DNA of 55,227 bases from a virus (IMGVR_UViG_3300032282_000541:1-55227); one strand, 5' to 3'. Positions 9,901 through 17,308 are shown, numbered from the stretch's first letter. Program-made: numbers and translations. The notes: a model not told the origin generated them from the sequence alone.

Positions 9901-10789
9901 TTGCGTAATCTTCCGCTTCTCTTTTGTCTCTAAGGGTCATCAAAAGTTGGCCGTTAGCATTTCTTATTTCATATTCATGGCGCTGTACCTTACCGTACCC
10001 CTTATCACGCCCTTGCTGATGCCAGTCAGACTGCAACTCTTCAAGGTGCAACAGCTTCTCACCGCTGGGGCCAGTGCGGTCTTTCACTCGCATGCTGGCA
10101 AGGATGTTTGGCTCATGATTAAAGTGAGCGCCTACGCCGGGAAATAATTGCTGTCCCAATACAACGGAAGCTTGCCCACTGCTCCCAGCATGCTTGGATG
10201 CCTCATCAGGGTCATCAAATAGAATTTTCTCTTCGCCCGGGCGTTGCGCCCAATACTTAGCAGGCATCTTGATCAGCATCTCGCGGTAGTTTTCGCCGCC
10301 GGGAAGCGTCCATTTCTCATGGTATCCATGATCAGGTTGTTCAGTCAAATGCTCTCGCGCAATACGCAATGCATTTGGCATATGGCTGGATCGCAACCTT
10401 CTCATTTCGTCCGCAAGAAGGGATCGGTATTCGCTTGACGTGTCAGATGCCTCACTAGCGTACTCTCTAGAGCGTGTTGAGATTAACCTGTTGGCATACT
10501 TGCGAAGCGCCTCTCTGCTTGGCGGCTCAGGCTCTTCACCCAAAACTTTTTCAGCAATAGCTGGCACTGGACGGATGGCAAGGTTCGCCATGAACTGGTC
10601 ATGAGTCATGCGTGGCATGCCCAACACTTCACCCAGTCCACGCTCTTGTATCTCTGTCTGCTTGATGCCGGGGATGCCCATCAGTTCCTTCATGAACTCG
10701 GCACCAGTCCCAACCTTGCGCCTCAGCAGGCCAGCGGCTCTGTCAATAGAGGAGTGAAAGGGCTTGCCCTCTCCGACCAGCTTCTTCAT
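6899..10789 (-). CDS. Large polyvalent protein, probably injected with DNA
   Basis: 1296 aa, one of the two longest proteins beside the portal. The N-terminal third carries a widespread phage/plasmid domain recognised by LLHLEELQSDWHQQGRDKGY near residue 250, then a segment with AAEKGYHGVVVTPGVEQAKRY. A Pro/Gln/Gly-rich linker lies at about 590-660. The C-terminal half has a Cys cluster (NTCPGQTEGCGGG and GTCFAPN, near 850) faintly like the gp88-type domain of plasmids and phages. Its ATG overlaps the stop of the upstream gene. Proteins of this large polyvalent class are thought to be virion-packaged and to act early in the host cell. The enzymatic activity is unknown. Repeated short motifs (AEGG, AKGG) recur here and in other virion proteins. 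Confidence 0.6.
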   Translation of the reverse strand: MKKLVGEGKPFHSSIDRAAGLLRRKVGTGAEFMKELMGIPGIKQTEIQERGLGEVLGMPRMTHDQFMANLAIRPVPAIAEKVLGEEPEPPSREALRKYANRLISTRSREYASEASDTSSEYRSLLADEMRRLRSSHMPNALRIAREHLTEQPDHGYHEKWTLPGGENYREMLIKMPAKYWAQRPGEEKILFDDPDEASKHAGSSGQASVVLGQQLFPGVGAHFNHEPNILASMRVKDRTGPSGEKLLHLEELQSDWHQQGRDKGYGKVQRHEYEIRNANGQLLMTLRDKREAEDYAKNHNGTVTESEPFTVDTGIPDAPFKKNWEEMALKRLIHHAAEKGYHGVVVTPGVEQAKRYNIGNHIGYLGYHPEEERLKAYGHDRREVMNEAGIKKEDLPSHIGKEVADRLLKAPQVLGTHQLEGEDIHVGGKGMKAFYDTKVPNILNSIGKKYGVKTQLGGHRLQGSPEDYGNAVEKLGIAHIPMAQLTPEQNQKIAETADKRLHHFPITEDMRKDVLTNGLPLYAQGGIIHKAEGGNVQPSLTQMKMEIAKKANPINLKNIGVNEAPGMFPKTFFPPDQEYGGMPTPGGVATTSGMPVGGVDTSQQQPGQQLMPQPMTPPPQPEQQGGLPGQPPPPGGMPDMAPQGATPPMGNMLQMTPQGQALGAMKPPQAMAKGGSAKSVEEMKSEMAAKAPTDTGKRVTINAEGSGGVKGIVVPRHTLEGNKKAGAVGMHEMNEARAKVYGDDHRDPLTLSKMASMHKKTLADHFAKSPEEQHEAEEAALNRLREAKHIGKTANTLDESEKLDTVRHEEDAQGRTHIGFASKGVAGHALYTTGHGKDTKYNVINTCPGQTEGCGGGKDANGIVDTKKGTCFAPNAESQYAGAAVRRAAHEQAKHDPAMTNDWILAHTGSLRNAARLADKNNKRLLFRPNVVDETDVTSRHVIRHLNDQRKADKKPPIIANSYGKTNELHDPENGYYVTHSNVGPKVKKGESIAENIGRDKARVRNTIMAADNKGDFTNEQGNKTPPKGSYMVTDVKRGSPMSKKMEEHITHAKYWTTGREDHELTPEEKKEGPEGHFGGDGKPTKPEQAHYGHTTVGGKRFDYQKQHILHPRLVNVPERKKNKKTGQMETVDHMIPTDSRFKDEEFLPEKRFMTKNGKKAGHILMTTPTESTSNIGHQTSFTHNVSDKHIEHAIANKGEYEIDKPEDQLKAAGKEYRAPQSIKFYAEGGAVGGRHPGYSDDDFHAFPEQNVAAQRHLAMRHGEDETKHTRFKMPVAVHKNTGTMQLEMILKKKAK

Positions 10790-12069
10790 AGTGAGCGTTC
10801 CTCAATATCTAGGTGGTGGGCATGGGTGACTGGGCCACCTTGTCCATACAGCGAGCGTTTGCCATACACGGGATTCTTTGCCAGCACCAAGGGGCCGATC
10901 TGAACGACGTGCTCAGAGTGCGTGATGGGCTTCATGGTCTCGCGGTCATAGAAGTCACCATGGCGGCGCGGGTCGTATCCCACTTGACGGTAGTCAGGAT
11001 GGTTCAGGTACTTCTGCATGTGCTTGACGGCTTTGTCTTCGTCGATGTGCTCAAGCTCACCCTTTATCCGGGCAAACGGTGTCTTGGTCTGCTCGCCAGT
11101 GGCAACCCGGATGGCTTTGCTTGGGGAGCCCTCAAAGGTTGCATTGCGTACCGAGGATACCGAACCATATGAGGTGGGGAACTTGTCCTGCCCACCCGAC
11201 TCATCATGGATGGAGTTCACCCACACACCATGGCGCTCGTATGCCGGGATGTCCAAGCGTAGTCCAACACGGTGCCCAGCAGGCCAATTGTTGTGTGACT
11301 TCCAATTCTGCTTCTGCCTGTCAATCAGTACGTCCATTGCCTGCTCGTCAGTGGCAGGCTTGGGAATGAAGTTGTACGCCTTCACAGGCTTTTCTTTTGC
11401 CACCACCTTGGCATAGGCCGCTTGCTTCATCTTGCCATCAGCCAGTGCCCGTGCGGCGGCTTCTATGTTGGGGTTGCGACGGCTGGCCGCATCATCAAAT
11501 ACGGTAGGACGCACCTCGACCTTGCCGCCCTTGGCCTCGTGGATCACCTTGCGGGAGATGATGCCGAGACCTACGTCATGTTCCTTCTCGTACCGCTCTG
11601 CCTTGTGCAATGGGTACAGGTGCTTGGTCTCTGTGTTGATGTCGAACTGTGACCCAGCAGGCACCAAGTGGTGGCCTTCCATCTCGCGGAATCTTTTCTT
11701 GTTCACCACCTCGGGTTCGCCGATAGTCACTTCTCCAATGGCTTTGGCTGGGCCTTCACCAGTCCTGACAATAGCCACACGCTTGCCTACGTAGGGGCGT
11801 AAGGTGTCACTGTTGCGGGACTCATATGTCTTGTGGCCGTCCACAATCAGATCAGCATAGCTAAGGTCTGCCTTGCGGTCGGATGCCACGTTGATGCCCA
11901 TCACTGACCCACCCTTGGCCTTCTTATCAGTAGGCAGTGACACGCCTTTGCCTGCCATCTTTTCCATATTGGCAATACCTTGCATGCGCTGATCAAACTG
12001 CAATCCAGCAGGCTTAAACATTTCTTTTAGGCGCTGTAGTTCAGCTAATTGCGCGGGTGTCAAAGGCAT
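10786..12069 (-). CDS. ASCH-domain polyvalent protein
   Basis: 427 aa, GAGGT before the ATG. Residues about 65-160 look like an ASCH (PUA-related) domain: YADLIVDGHKTYESRNSDTL, then VGKRVAIVRTGEG and a GEVTIGEPEVV strand. ASCH domains are RNA- or nucleotide-binding and often occur in phages. Residues about 210-400 resemble parts of large polyvalent proteins (IGPLVLAKNPVYGKRSLYGQ near the C-terminus). It is translationally coupled to the 1296-aa protein, which shares KGG-type motifs with it (AKGGSVMG, AKGGKVEV). It probably travels with the virion and modifies host processes; the precise role is unknown. Confidence 0.6.
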   Translation of the reverse strand: MPLTPAQLAELQRLKEMFKPAGLQFDQRMQGIANMEKMAGKGVSLPTDKKAKGGSVMGINVASDRKADLSYADLIVDGHKTYESRNSDTLRPYVGKRVAIVRTGEGPAKAIGEVTIGEPEVVNKKRFREMEGHHLVPAGSQFDINTETKHLYPLHKAERYEKEHDVGLGIISRKVIHEAKGGKVEVRPTVFDDAASRRNPNIEAAARALADGKMKQAAYAKVVAKEKPVKAYNFIPKPATDEQAMDVLIDRQKQNWKSHNNWPAGHRVGLRLDIPAYERHGVWVNSIHDESGGQDKFPTSYGSVSSVRNATFEGSPSKAIRVATGEQTKTPFARIKGELEHIDEDKAVKHMQKYLNHPDYRQVGYDPRRHGDFYDRETMKPITHSEHVVQIGPLVLAKNPVYGKRSLYGQGGPVTHAHHLDIEERSL

Positions 12070-12130
12070 ATCAACCTCAAAAGGGAATTGCCGAGATTAT
12101 GCCTTCGCAGGGCAGTCAGAGCAACGTCCA

Positions 12131-12349
12131 TCAGCTTGGCAGATCGCCAGACTCTCGCAACTCTTTATCTCTGCGCCACCTGATCCACTCGCGCAACTGC
12201 TGGATAGCTTGTTGCTCGTTGATCTCTGCACGAGCACTGGTGAGGACTTCAAAGCGGTTGGCGCACACCGTGGTTCGGACTCCGTCGGTCTGAACAATCT
12301 TGGAATAGTCTTCGCCTGCATTGATTTCGATGTAGTCGTCATTTGCCAT
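12131..12349 (-). CDS. Small hypothetical protein between terminase and virion genes
   Basis: 72 aa with a strong AGGAGG before the ATG. The sequence is acidic then basic, ending in a helix (QQAIQQLREWIRWRRDKELR). It could be a head-completion or small DNA-binding protein; nothing specific is recognised. In an overlapping frame the last 60 bases could encode a Cys-rich tail that runs to 12097. Confidence 0.6.
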   Translation of the reverse strand: MANDDYIEINAGEDYSKIVQTDGVRTTVCANRFEVLTSARAEINEQQAIQQLREWIRWRRDKELRESGDLPS

Positions 12350-12374
12350 TCTACCTCCTGTAATGATTTGTGAT

Positions 12375-12420
12375 TAGTAGTCAGACTACGCTTTTGACTA
12401 GTAGTCAGACTACGCTTTTG
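12375..12420. repeat. Tandem 22-bp repeat carrying a palindrome
   Basis: Two perfect 22-bp copies with a 24-bp period (starts 12375 and 12399), immediately downstream of the large terminase stop. Each holds the 13-bp palindrome GTAGTCAGACTAC (12377-12389 and 12401-12413). The same palindrome recurs at 19753, 26974 and 49254. It may be a protein binding site, for example for the phage ParB-like protein. Confidence 0.85.
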
Positions 12421-13857
12421 TCAGACACCATACGGATTCTCGCGGCCTCGCATGTTGTATATCTCTGCGTCGGTGATGTCTTCCTGCTCCAAGTCTTCCC
12501 GTGGTGGTGCGTCGATGCTGATCCACCCGGCATCGCGCAGATACCGTAGTCCTTGGCTGATGCAGTCTACGAACTCGTCATGCACAGTGCCCTCGGGGAA
12601 TGAGCATATCTGGCTGACCATGCCTTCAGCCCAGTCTCTGACAAAGCCTTTGCGCTTGCCCGACTCTGGCACCCAGACTCTTCCAGCTTTGATAATGTTC
12701 GCCACGATGGACAGTCGCTGTACTTTGTCAGCCCTGCCGGGGTTGTAGGCGATCACAGGCAGGTGCGCCTGCTGTAAGTCTTGGATCAGGGAGATGCCTG
12801 CGCTCTTGTCTTCCACGAGGATCACGTCCACCAGCTTCTTGCCCTTGCCTTCACCGTAGACCGTCTCGAACTCGTCGATCACCTTGGGGCGCAGTTGCGG
12901 GTATTGCAGGTGGTCTTGCCAGCAGTCGAGGATCATGACGCACATGCCACCGTCCATGGGCTTGAACACGCCCAGTGTGATGCACCCGGTCGGGTCGTTG
13001 ATCGTCTTATCACTGGTGGCGCAGTCATAGCTCTGGAGGATGTACTCCAGCTTGGGGAAGGGCTTGCCGTCCGGCCACAGCCTGAACCAGTCCCGTTTGA
13101 CGATGCCGCCTTCCTCGGGGTCGATGATCTCAGCGTGAATCTCCTGCCGTCCAAGGTTGGTGCCCTCGTACTGAAGAATCTGCTTCTGGAACGATGGGGC
13201 CAAGTTCTTGATGTTGCTGTACGTGCTGGCCCGGGTGATGGTCACGTCGTCACCTTCGCGCTCTATCAACTCCAGCACCACGTCCTTGGGCTTGGGCGTA
13301 GTCGAGCAGATCAGCTTGGTGCGTGTACCCAGCCGGATACCGAACTGGATCATGTCCCATGAGTCACGCAGGTATTCCCATGCGGCCAACTCATCCAGCC
13401 AGCCGCCGTGGAACTGCGGCCCCCGGAACCGCTCAGGCTCCGATGCCGGGATACCCTTGATCAGGCTCCCATTGATCAGGGTGATCTCATGCAGGCTGGA
13501 GTTGTACTTCTCAATGATGGCCGGGGGAATGACCTTCAGTAGGCCGGACTCACCCTCAAAGCAGGTGCTCTTCAAATCTCCACTGGTCGGAGCGGATACC
13601 AGCCACCGGGTGCCTGCCTGCTCCCATGCCCACCATCCCAGCGTCTCTGCCGCCGCTCTGGTCTTCCCGGCTCCACGGCCAGCCAGCAGTAACCATATGT
13701 TCCACCAGTCACCCTCAGGCTCTATCTGGTGCTTGAGCGCCTGCACCTTCAGCCATGTCATCTGCCAATTGATGGTGGCCTGCTCTACAGGGGAAAGCTT
13801 CGCAAACTCGGTCTGAAGATATACCTCGTCGTCGAGGATTGCCTCTGCAACGCTCAT
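12421..13857 (-). CDS. terL: Terminase large subunit
   Basis: 478 aa. The N-terminal ATPase has Walker A LAGRGAGKT (residues 58-66), a Walker B-like WLDE (153-156) and a coupling motif STTPKP (185-190). The C-terminal RNase H-like nuclease has its first acidic site in SYDCATSD (about 276-283), a second in VILVEDKSAG (345-354) and a likely third in HDEFVDCISQ near 440. It packages DNA into the prohead through the portal and cuts it at headful or site-specific ends. The ATG overlaps the stop of the 103-aa gene upstream, with no strong RBS, so coupling is likely. The length is normal for the family. Confidence 0.95.
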   Translation of the reverse strand: MSVAEAILDDEVYLQTEFAKLSPVEQATINWQMTWLKVQALKHQIEPEGDWWNIWLLLAGRGAGKTRAAAETLGWWAWEQAGTRWLVSAPTSGDLKSTCFEGESGLLKVIPPAIIEKYNSSLHEITLINGSLIKGIPASEPERFRGPQFHGGWLDELAAWEYLRDSWDMIQFGIRLGTRTKLICSTTPKPKDVVLELIEREGDDVTITRASTYSNIKNLAPSFQKQILQYEGTNLGRQEIHAEIIDPEEGGIVKRDWFRLWPDGKPFPKLEYILQSYDCATSDKTINDPTGCITLGVFKPMDGGMCVMILDCWQDHLQYPQLRPKVIDEFETVYGEGKGKKLVDVILVEDKSAGISLIQDLQQAHLPVIAYNPGRADKVQRLSIVANIIKAGRVWVPESGKRKGFVRDWAEGMVSQICSFPEGTVHDEFVDCISQGLRYLRDAGWISIDAPPREDLEQEDITDAEIYNMRGRENPYGV

Positions 13858-14165
13858 AGGGGCTTGATCAGGGCGTAGGGTTCGTTGGTGCGCTTAACCG
13901 TGTCTTCCATGGCCTTGAGGTCTTCCAGTAATTCCTTTTGTACCAACTCAAGGTCATTGATCATCAGGTAGTTGTCGATCACGTTCCACTTCTTGGTCTC
14001 CCACAAGATGCGGGGTGCCATGTGCAGGCGCACCCTCAGGCGGTAGGTGGTGGCCGTGTTGGTGGCGAAGTCATACCAAGCCCACAGCAAACGAAAGCCG
14101 CCCGGTGCTCGGCTGAAGTTCAGGCCCAGCTTGATGTGGTGGCCTTCTGGTGTGTAGTGAATCAT
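13854..14165 (-). CDS. Conserved hypothetical protein in the terminase operon
   Basis: 103 aa, GAGG upstream, overlapping its neighbours by ATGA at both ends. The first half looks beta-rich (IKLGLNFSRAPGGFRLLWAWYDFATN) and the second is helical (NDLELVQKELLEDLKAMEDT). It lies between a 79-aa conserved phage protein and terL, so it may serve packaging, but no family is recognised. Confidence 0.65.
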   Translation of the reverse strand: MIHYTPEGHHIKLGLNFSRAPGGFRLLWAWYDFATNTATTYRLRVRLHMAPRILWETKKWNVIDNYLMINDLELVQKELLEDLKAMEDTVKRTNEPYALIKPL

Positions 14166-14401
14166 TCTGCGACCTCGTAAGTCATTTCAAAGATGTCTGG
14201 CTTGCATGGGTAGTGCTCGCCCTTTACGCCTGTGATGATCCAGTCACCAATCGTGACCTGCATTTGGCCTTCCAGCGTGTGAATCCACCCGGTAGCTGGC
14301 TCGTTGTCTTTTCTGGGCATTGTGCTGACTTTTGGGTGGGTCTCGTGCCCAAGCCATTGAACAGCTTCGACCACCACGGGTTTCTTGCGGTACTGTGCCA
14401 T
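14162..14401 (-). CDS. Conserved small phage protein (GDWIITGVKGEHYPCKPDIF type)
   Basis: 79 aa. It matches a very widespread small phage protein: N-terminal YRKKPVVVEAVQW, and C-terminal IGDWIITGVKGEHYPCKPDI. Its function is not known. The ATG at 14401 has GGGGAG with 5-base spacing. A GTG at 14407 that overlaps the small terminase stop is possible but has no spacing to an RBS. It lies between small and large terminase genes. Confidence 0.75.
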   Translation of the reverse strand: MAQYRKKPVVVEAVQWLGHETHPKVSTMPRKDNEPATGWIHTLEGQMQVTIGDWIITGVKGEHYPCKPDIFEMTYEVAE

Positions 14402-14403
14402 GG

Positions 14404-14778
14404 TCACTCCCCTGCCTGTCGGCTCATCTTGATAGATTTGAGCAGTTCACCGAACACGCTCACGTTGTGCTCGATCACCACCGGGTTGGTGTCACTGCCT
14501 GAGTGCTCCAACCGCGCCAGCTTAGGTATGTGGTACTCGACTACGCTTTGGAACATGTCGAACGCCTTAGCCGGGTTGGGTGGCACCACGTACTTCTCAA
14601 TGGGCTCACCGTCATCGGTTATCTCCAGCACCTTCACACCGTTGGCTACCTGATCAAGCCACTCAGTGAGCCTGTAGGCGTTTCCATCCACAAATGATGC
14701 TATGGCCTGCCTTGCATCCGAAGTGGCCTTATTTGGGCTTCCTGCTGGCCTCCCTGCGCCTTTATTACCTGTTGCCAT
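14404..14778 (-). CDS. Terminase small subunit-like protein
   Basis: 124 aa from the ATG at 14778, preceded by GGGAGGG. The N-terminal GAGRPAGSPNKATSDARQAI matches the GRPKGSxNK start of one small-terminase family, which binds packaging DNA and hands it to the large subunit. The middle is helical; the C-terminus (VFGELLKSIKMSRQAGE) may contact the large subunit. Two genes separate it from terL on the same strand. A TTG further upstream could extend it by four residues but lies on the RBS. Confidence 0.75.
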   Translation of the reverse strand: MATGNKGAGRPAGSPNKATSDARQAIASFVDGNAYRLTEWLDQVANGVKVLEITDDGEPIEKYVVPPNPAKAFDMFQSVVEYHIPKLARLEHSGSDTNPVVIEHNVSVFGELLKSIKMSRQAGE

Positions 14779-14842
14779 AGTCCCTCCCAATAGATTTGAA
14801 TTGTTTATTCAAGAATTGAGGTATTTTGTTTTCATCGGTCAT
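14765..14842 (-). CDS. Possible 25-aa peptide before the small terminase
   Basis: A 25-codon frame (MTDENKIPQFLNKQFKSIGR at the start) with AAAGGA 8 bases upstream, overlapping the start of the terminase small subunit by 14 bases. It may only couple translation of the terminase gene. It is too short to judge as a protein. Confidence 0.25.
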   Translation of the reverse strand: MTDENKIPQFLNKQFKSIGRDYGNR

Positions 14843-14896
14843 ATTCCAGTCCTTTGTCGCGCAGTCGTTTCAGCGCATAGGACGTGAGTTTACTAT

Positions 14897-15142
14897 CTAA
14901 CTCCTCTTCTTGTGAAGAGCGTATTCTTTGTCGAATGCTTCGTTCACATCTTTTTCGCGGATCAGGGTGCCTACTTGTCTTGGCATGCCCAAACCGTTTA
15001 TTACTGCGATGACCTCAGTCACCAACTCTGGCCTTTGTGTGTGGACATAGTCAATTTGAAGCCGTTGGGTGTAAACCTCTACGTTTTCTTTGTAGTCTTC
15101 GCCGATCAGCTTGACCGTGATCTCTAGCCATTTGTGTGTCAT
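14897..15142 (-). CDS. Hypothetical protein
   Basis: 81 aa, GGAGG before the ATG, which overlaps the stop of the preceding gene. It mixes beta strands (MTHKWLEITVKLIGEDYKEN) and a charged C-terminal helix ending in a Lys/Arg cluster. It is part of the leftward cassette of small coupled genes. No family is recognised. Confidence 0.6.
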   Translation of the reverse strand: MTHKWLEITVKLIGEDYKENVEVYTQRLQIDYVHTQRPELVTEVIAVINGLGMPRQVGTLIREKDVNEAFDKEYALHKKRS

Positions 15143-15327
15143 TCTGCCTCCAAAGGCACATCACGCCATTCGCCATCTAAAATTTGGTCTTTGTCAGAGT
15201 TCCATGTTTTACCTTCCCACCACTGCTGAAGGATGCGAACAGTTTTTGGTTGCACTACGTCTTTGTAATCTTGAAATGGCACAAATATCTCTCGCTCAAC
15301 AAATCGTAGTTTTGGTGTTGGTTTCAT
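15139..15327 (-). CDS. Hypothetical protein
   Basis: 62 aa from the ATG at 15327 (GGGAAG, 5-base spacing; ATGA overlap with the upstream gene). The sequence ends WNSDKDQILDGEWRDVPLEA. A longer frame to 15399 exists but would ignore this RBS. Function unknown. Confidence 0.6.
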   Translation of the reverse strand: MKPTPKLRFVEREIFVPFQDYKDVVQPKTVRILQQWWEGKTWNSDKDQILDGEWRDVPLEAE

Positions 15328-15584
15328 TGTTTCTTCCCTTCTCTGTATCCACGTTGATATTCTTTTTCCAAACGCTGTTTGAACTTCTCTCCCACCCATG
15401 TCATGAAGACAATTGCACTCTCCTCAGCATTTCCCTCAAATGCCAGTCCGGGGCCGTTGAAATCCAGTACACCTACTTCATCGCCGTCTTGGTTCAAGAA
15501 GGTTAGCTTGCTGTCGTGCTTCGGTGGTTTGAAGCTCATGGTGGTTGGTATGCGGTTTTGTTGGCATTCTGGGCCTTCACTCAT
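15324..15584 (-). CDS. Hypothetical protein
   Basis: 86 aa from the ATG at 15584, placed 5 bases after GAGGAG. The central part (LTFLNQDGDEVGVLDFNGPG) looks like a small beta domain. The C-terminus is a basic helix (FKQRLEKEYQRGYREGKKQ). A GTG six bases upstream is a weaker start. It is in the coupled cassette and has no recognised family. Confidence 0.6.
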   Translation of the reverse strand: MSEGPECQQNRIPTTMSFKPPKHDSKLTFLNQDGDEVGVLDFNGPGLAFEGNAEESAIVFMTWVGEKFKQRLEKEYQRGYREGKKQ

Positions 15585-15867
15585 GTTCACTCCTCAGGAT
15601 TCGTTGTTCGGCAAACTTCTGGTATGCCTTCAGTTCTTTGTTTTCGGTTTCCAGCCGCTCAACCTTACCCTTTAAGTGCTGGATGGTGCTGTTGGCACGC
15701 TCAATCCATTCTTTGACCTCTGTGGGCATTGAGAACATCTGATTGGCTGGTGCCTGCGCCACAGACTTGTTGGCTACCAGCAGGCGTGGTGGTGCCTTCT
15801 TTGCTACCTTCTTGGCTGGTGCCTTCTTGGCGGCTGGCTTAGTCGTAGCTTTTCGGGATACGGACAC
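15577..15867 (-). CDS. Histone H1-like Lys/Ala/Pro-rich protein with coiled coil
   Basis: 96 aa using a GTG start at 15867, chosen because GAGGAG lies 7 bases upstream. Residues about 5-30 are KPAAKKAPAKKVAKKAPP-like, as in histone H1 tails and bacterial Alp/H1 proteins, and should bind DNA or RNA without sequence preference. Residues about 50-95 form a coiled coil (IERANSTIQHLKGKVERLET). It overlaps the neighbouring membrane-protein gene by 29 bases. It may organise phage DNA; this is inferred from composition only. Confidence 0.6.
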   Translation of the reverse strand: MSVSRKATTKPAAKKAPAKKVAKKAPPRLLVANKSVAQAPANQMFSMPTEVKEWIERANSTIQHLKGKVERLETENKELKAYQKFAEQRILRSEHE

Positions 15868-16045
15868 AGGTGATCTCCTCAGGGTTGTATTGCATGTCAG
15901 GGGTGTAACGAATATCAGGGGCATAGGCGCACAGGATCAGGATCATGACAAACCACATCCCAATCACAATCTTTGACCACATGGATTCTGGTGGCCGCTG
16001 GCTGGGTAAATGGCTCATCATTTCGTCAATCTCTTCTTTTTTCAT
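15839..16045 (-). CDS. Small single-pass membrane protein
   Basis: 68 aa, GAGAGG upstream. A charged N-terminus (MKKEEIDEMMSHLPSQRPP) precedes one membrane segment (IVIGMWFVMILILCAYA, about 25-41) and a polar tail. An early phage inner-membrane protein of unknown job. Its start overlaps the stop of a 37-aa membrane peptide (ATGA), so the two membrane proteins are made together. Confidence 0.65.
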   Translation of the reverse strand: MKKEEIDEMMSHLPSQRPPESMWSKIVIGMWFVMILILCAYAPDIRYTPDMQYNPEEITCVRIPKSYD

Positions 16046-16155
16046 TTGCCTCTCCAATAAATGCCGTGGACAAAGCCACCAAGCCAACCAGCCAGTAAGC
16101 CTATGGCAAGGGCACCAATGGTCAGGAAGGTGAATACTGTGATTTCGCAGATCAT
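16042..16155 (-). CDS. 37-aa membrane peptide
   Basis: A very short frame, tied by ATGA overlaps to genes on both sides. It begins MICEITVFTFLTIGALAIGL and is nearly all one membrane segment ending HGIYWRGK, with a Gly-x3-Gly type pattern (GLLAGWLGG). Such tiny phage membrane peptides can act in exclusion or membrane remodelling. That is only a possibility here. Confidence 0.6.
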   Translation of the reverse strand: MICEITVFTFLTIGALAIGLLAGWLGGFVHGIYWRGK

Positions 16156-16412
16156 TTAACTTCCTCTATGGTGATGCGGTATTCCTTGCCAAACACGTCA
16201 TGTACCGTGATGGTCTTCTTTGCGCTCAAAATCTTGCCTTCCGGGCTCATGTCGTACTTGGGTCGGCCAACTATTTGAAGCAAGCCTTCGCTGTCATGTG
16301 ACCTCAGCTTGCCTGAAATGATGTGGGCAATGTAGTCGCAGTAGGCCATCAAGCTTTGTGCGTGGACGGCGCTGTTAACAGCCATTTTGATCATTGGTTC
16401 AAAGTCTTCCAT
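16152..16412 (-). CDS. Hypothetical protein
   Basis: 86 aa from the ATG at 16412 (AAGGAG, 6-base spacing). An N-terminal helix (MEDFEPMIKMAVNSAVHAQS) is followed by beta strands (KTITVHDVFGKEYRITIEEV). It is coupled to the 37-aa membrane peptide. No family is recognised. Confidence 0.6.
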   Translation of the reverse strand: MEDFEPMIKMAVNSAVHAQSLMAYCDYIAHIISGKLRSHDSEGLLQIVGRPKYDMSPEGKILSAKKTITVHDVFGKEYRITIEEVK

Positions 16413-16422
16413 GTTGTTCTCC

Positions 16423-16680
16423 TTAATTCTCGTACACGCCAAGTTCACCGGGATTGATCCACTCTGCATGCAAACCACATTTGCTCAGGACTGCGTCAAT
16501 CTTTGGGTTGACTCCAAATATCCAATTGGGTTGTAGGTACCCATCGTAGTAGTCAGCCCACTTGTACGAATCGGGCTCCTCAGCGCTGATCTGGAAACGA
16601 CCATCCATGTCGTCACGGGTGTACACAGGTACGCCCAGCTTCTTGAGGGCGTTGAATGCTTTGATGTATGTGCGCTTCAT
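16423..16680 (-). CDS. Hypothetical protein
   Basis: 85 aa, GAGG upstream, ATGA overlap with the 196-aa gene. It contains FNALKKLGVPVYTRDDMDGR and an aromatic stretch (YKWADYYDGYLQPNWIFGVN). It looks like a compact alpha/beta protein. Its role is unknown. Confidence 0.6.
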   Translation of the reverse strand: MKRTYIKAFNALKKLGVPVYTRDDMDGRFQISAEEPDSYKWADYYDGYLQPNWIFGVNPKIDAVLSKCGLHAEWINPGELGVYEN

Positions 16681-17267
16681 GCTGTCACCTCTGTGGAAAT
16701 GACTTTGGGGCGCTGGATGACTGTTTGCTTCACGCCATTACGCACGCCGTGCTCTTTGATGGTGGCTATGATGGTGGCTGTCTCACCCTTGTCAGGAAAG
16801 CCATTGGCTTTGCCTTTGTAGATGATGGTGTTGTTGTTTTCATCTTCGCAGATGTTGATGTAGTTGGTGCCGTAGGTGCCGTCCAGAACGACAATGTGAA
16901 CAACCTTGATGGTGATGGTGGTCTTCTCGCCCACGGTGCCAATGTGCTCGCGTGTAGCGTCTATAGCGGCCTTCTTGTCAGCCCACTCTGCGCGACGTGC
17001 GGCACGGGCATCAATACCCTTCAAGACGGCCTCGCACTGCTTAGGGGATAACTTACCAAAGGTGTCAAGAGCATAGGCCATGGAGCCCATGAAATCGTCT
17101 TTGTACATCACGTTGCCATTGCGGTATTCGCGGCCAGCCTCGGAAGCTTCAAGGATTTCAAGAGCGCGAGGGTTGTTAGCCAACCATGTTTTGCGTGCGT
17201 TGAAAAGAATGTTGCGCTTGACGGCGTTTGCATATGCTACGGGGTGCTCGATATGTTCTGTTGACAT
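16677..17267 (-). CDS. Hypothetical protein led by operator/promoter site 1
   Basis: 196 aa, AGGAG before the ATG. The first half is helical and basic (VKRNILFNARKTWLANNPRA). The second half looks like a beta-barrel of OB type (TTITIKVVHIVVLDGTYGTN, then INICEDENNNTIIYKGKANG). A nucleic-acid-binding early protein is plausible. It is the first gene after an extended -10 promoter at 17309-17317 and a leader with a small hairpin. Confidence 0.6.
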   Translation of the reverse strand: MSTEHIEHPVAYANAVKRNILFNARKTWLANNPRALEILEASEAGREYRNGNVMYKDDFMGSMAYALDTFGKLSPKQCEAVLKGIDARAARRAEWADKKAAIDATREHIGTVGEKTTITIKVVHIVVLDGTYGTNYINICEDENNNTIIYKGKANGFPDKGETATIIATIKEHGVRNGVKQTVIQRPKVISTEVTA

Positions 17268-17308
17268 GTTGATCTCCTGATTTAAACCTGCGTCATTGCA
17301 GTGAAAGA

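Noticed and set aside
12375-12420. CRISPR-like repeat
   Set aside because: Only two units with 2-base spacing; no spacers or leader. It is a tandem palindrome.
12781-13816. Long plus-strand frames opposite terL
   Set aside because: They lie fully opposite the conserved large terminase gene, and have no RBS or recognisable product.
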